In this document: positions 6,069 to 6,251 of the stretch, piece by piece
How the letters are laid out: the number at the start of each line of letters is the position of its first letter
Numbering within the stretch: the stretch's first letter is position 1
NCBI GenBank assembly: GCA_903909295.1
Contig: CAIVVG010000145.1
Span: 1 to 6,251 of the forward strand
Length of the DNA stretch: 6,251 nt
Source of the DNA: an uncultured Chlamydiae bacterium
GTDB taxonomy: Bacteria > Chlamydiota > Chlamydiia > Chlamydiales > SM23-39
Direction: 5' to 3'
The notes under the pieces: model-generated
Databases searched by the model: none
Told to the model about the DNA's origin: nothing
Seen by the model: only the letters and a program-made list of their open reading frames with translations
Translations under genes and position numbers: made by a program

Positions 6069-6251
6069 ATGGCCACTCGAGCTGTCGCAGCAAGATTTCA
6101 AGAGTTCAAGAAAATGGAGGTCCAACCTGACCCAGAAAGATACAAAATCGTCCTGCTCTTCTTAAATATTTTAACCCCCCTCGTCAATGCGCTTGTTTTT
6201 TGCGCCAATAACTTAGTCATCGCCCCCCTCAACCGCGTCGTCTACGGCCCC
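6069..6251 (+). CDS. Predicted membrane protein, N-terminal part only (runs off the window)
   Basis: The frame from ATG 6069 is open for 61 codons to the window end. The start is set by GGAGG 6 nt upstream and a promoter candidate before that. Residues 1-26 are polar and basic (MATRAVAARFQEFKKMEV...), followed by a long hydrophobic stretch at about 27-53 (IVLLFLNILTPLVNALVFC, then NNLVIAPLNRV), enough for one long or two short membrane segments. There is no lipobox or typical signal-peptide cleavage site in view, so an integral inner-membrane or inclusion-membrane-type protein is possible. I do not recognise the family and assign no function. Its separate promoter suggests it is regulated apart from the kdsB-pgl cluster. 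Confidence 0.75.
   Translation, partial: MATRAVAARFQEFKKMEVQPDPERYKIVLLFLNILTPLVNALVFCANNLVIAPLNRVVYGP

Noticed and set aside
1..6251. CRISPR array, insertion sequence, tRNA, toxin-antitoxin or defence system
   Set aside because: No repeated units, terminal inverted repeats, transposase or cloverleaf sequence was seen; nearly all bases belong to six conserved housekeeping-type genes.

Overview
All genes in this window read on the + strand and form one compact cluster: kdsB - pyrG - ruvX (yqgF) - zwf - opcA-like - pgl (devB). A short gap with its own promoter candidate follows, then the start of a membrane-protein gene cut off by the window end. The order kdsB-pyrG-yqgF-zwf-devB is the one I know from Chlamydia (CT182-CT186 in C. 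trachomatis), and the proteins resemble chlamydial ones. The base composition, roughly half G+C by eye, and the extra gene between zwf and pgl argue against the genus Chlamydia itself. A Chlamydia-related ('environmental') member of the phylum is the best guess; genus cannot be set from this sequence.

Layout. 1-74: a short leader with a perfect TATAAT and, alternatively, an open frame ending in TAA at 63-65 that may be the tail of an upstream gene. 75-815: kdsB, which activates Kdo for LPS. 791-2419: pyrG, CTP synthase, overlapping kdsB by 25 nt. 2386-2790: ruvX, best started at a GTG preceded by AAAGGA, overlapping pyrG by 34 nt. 2791-4311: zwf, starting at the base after the ruvX stop. 4308-5300: opcA-like, overlapping zwf by 4 nt (ATGA). 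5281-6003: pgl, overlapping opcA by 20 nt. 6004-6068: the only clear intergenic gap downstream of the leader, with a 13-bp palindrome, a TATACT box and a strong ribosome-binding site. 6069-6251: N-terminal 61 codons of a predicted membrane protein I do not recognise.

How the genes fit together. kdsB and pyrG are linked by CTP: PyrG makes the CTP that KdsB joins to Kdo. zwf, opcA and pgl form an oxidative pentose phosphate module: G6PDH, its likely assembly or activity factor, and the lactonase, giving NADPH and 6-phosphogluconate. ruvX (Holliday-junction resolvase-like / pre-16S rRNA nuclease family) sits between the two modules. The overlapping junctions imply one transcript with translational coupling. 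I see no mobile element, CRISPR array, tRNA, rRNA or defence system. The most notable point is the opcA-like gene in a chlamydial-type cluster.
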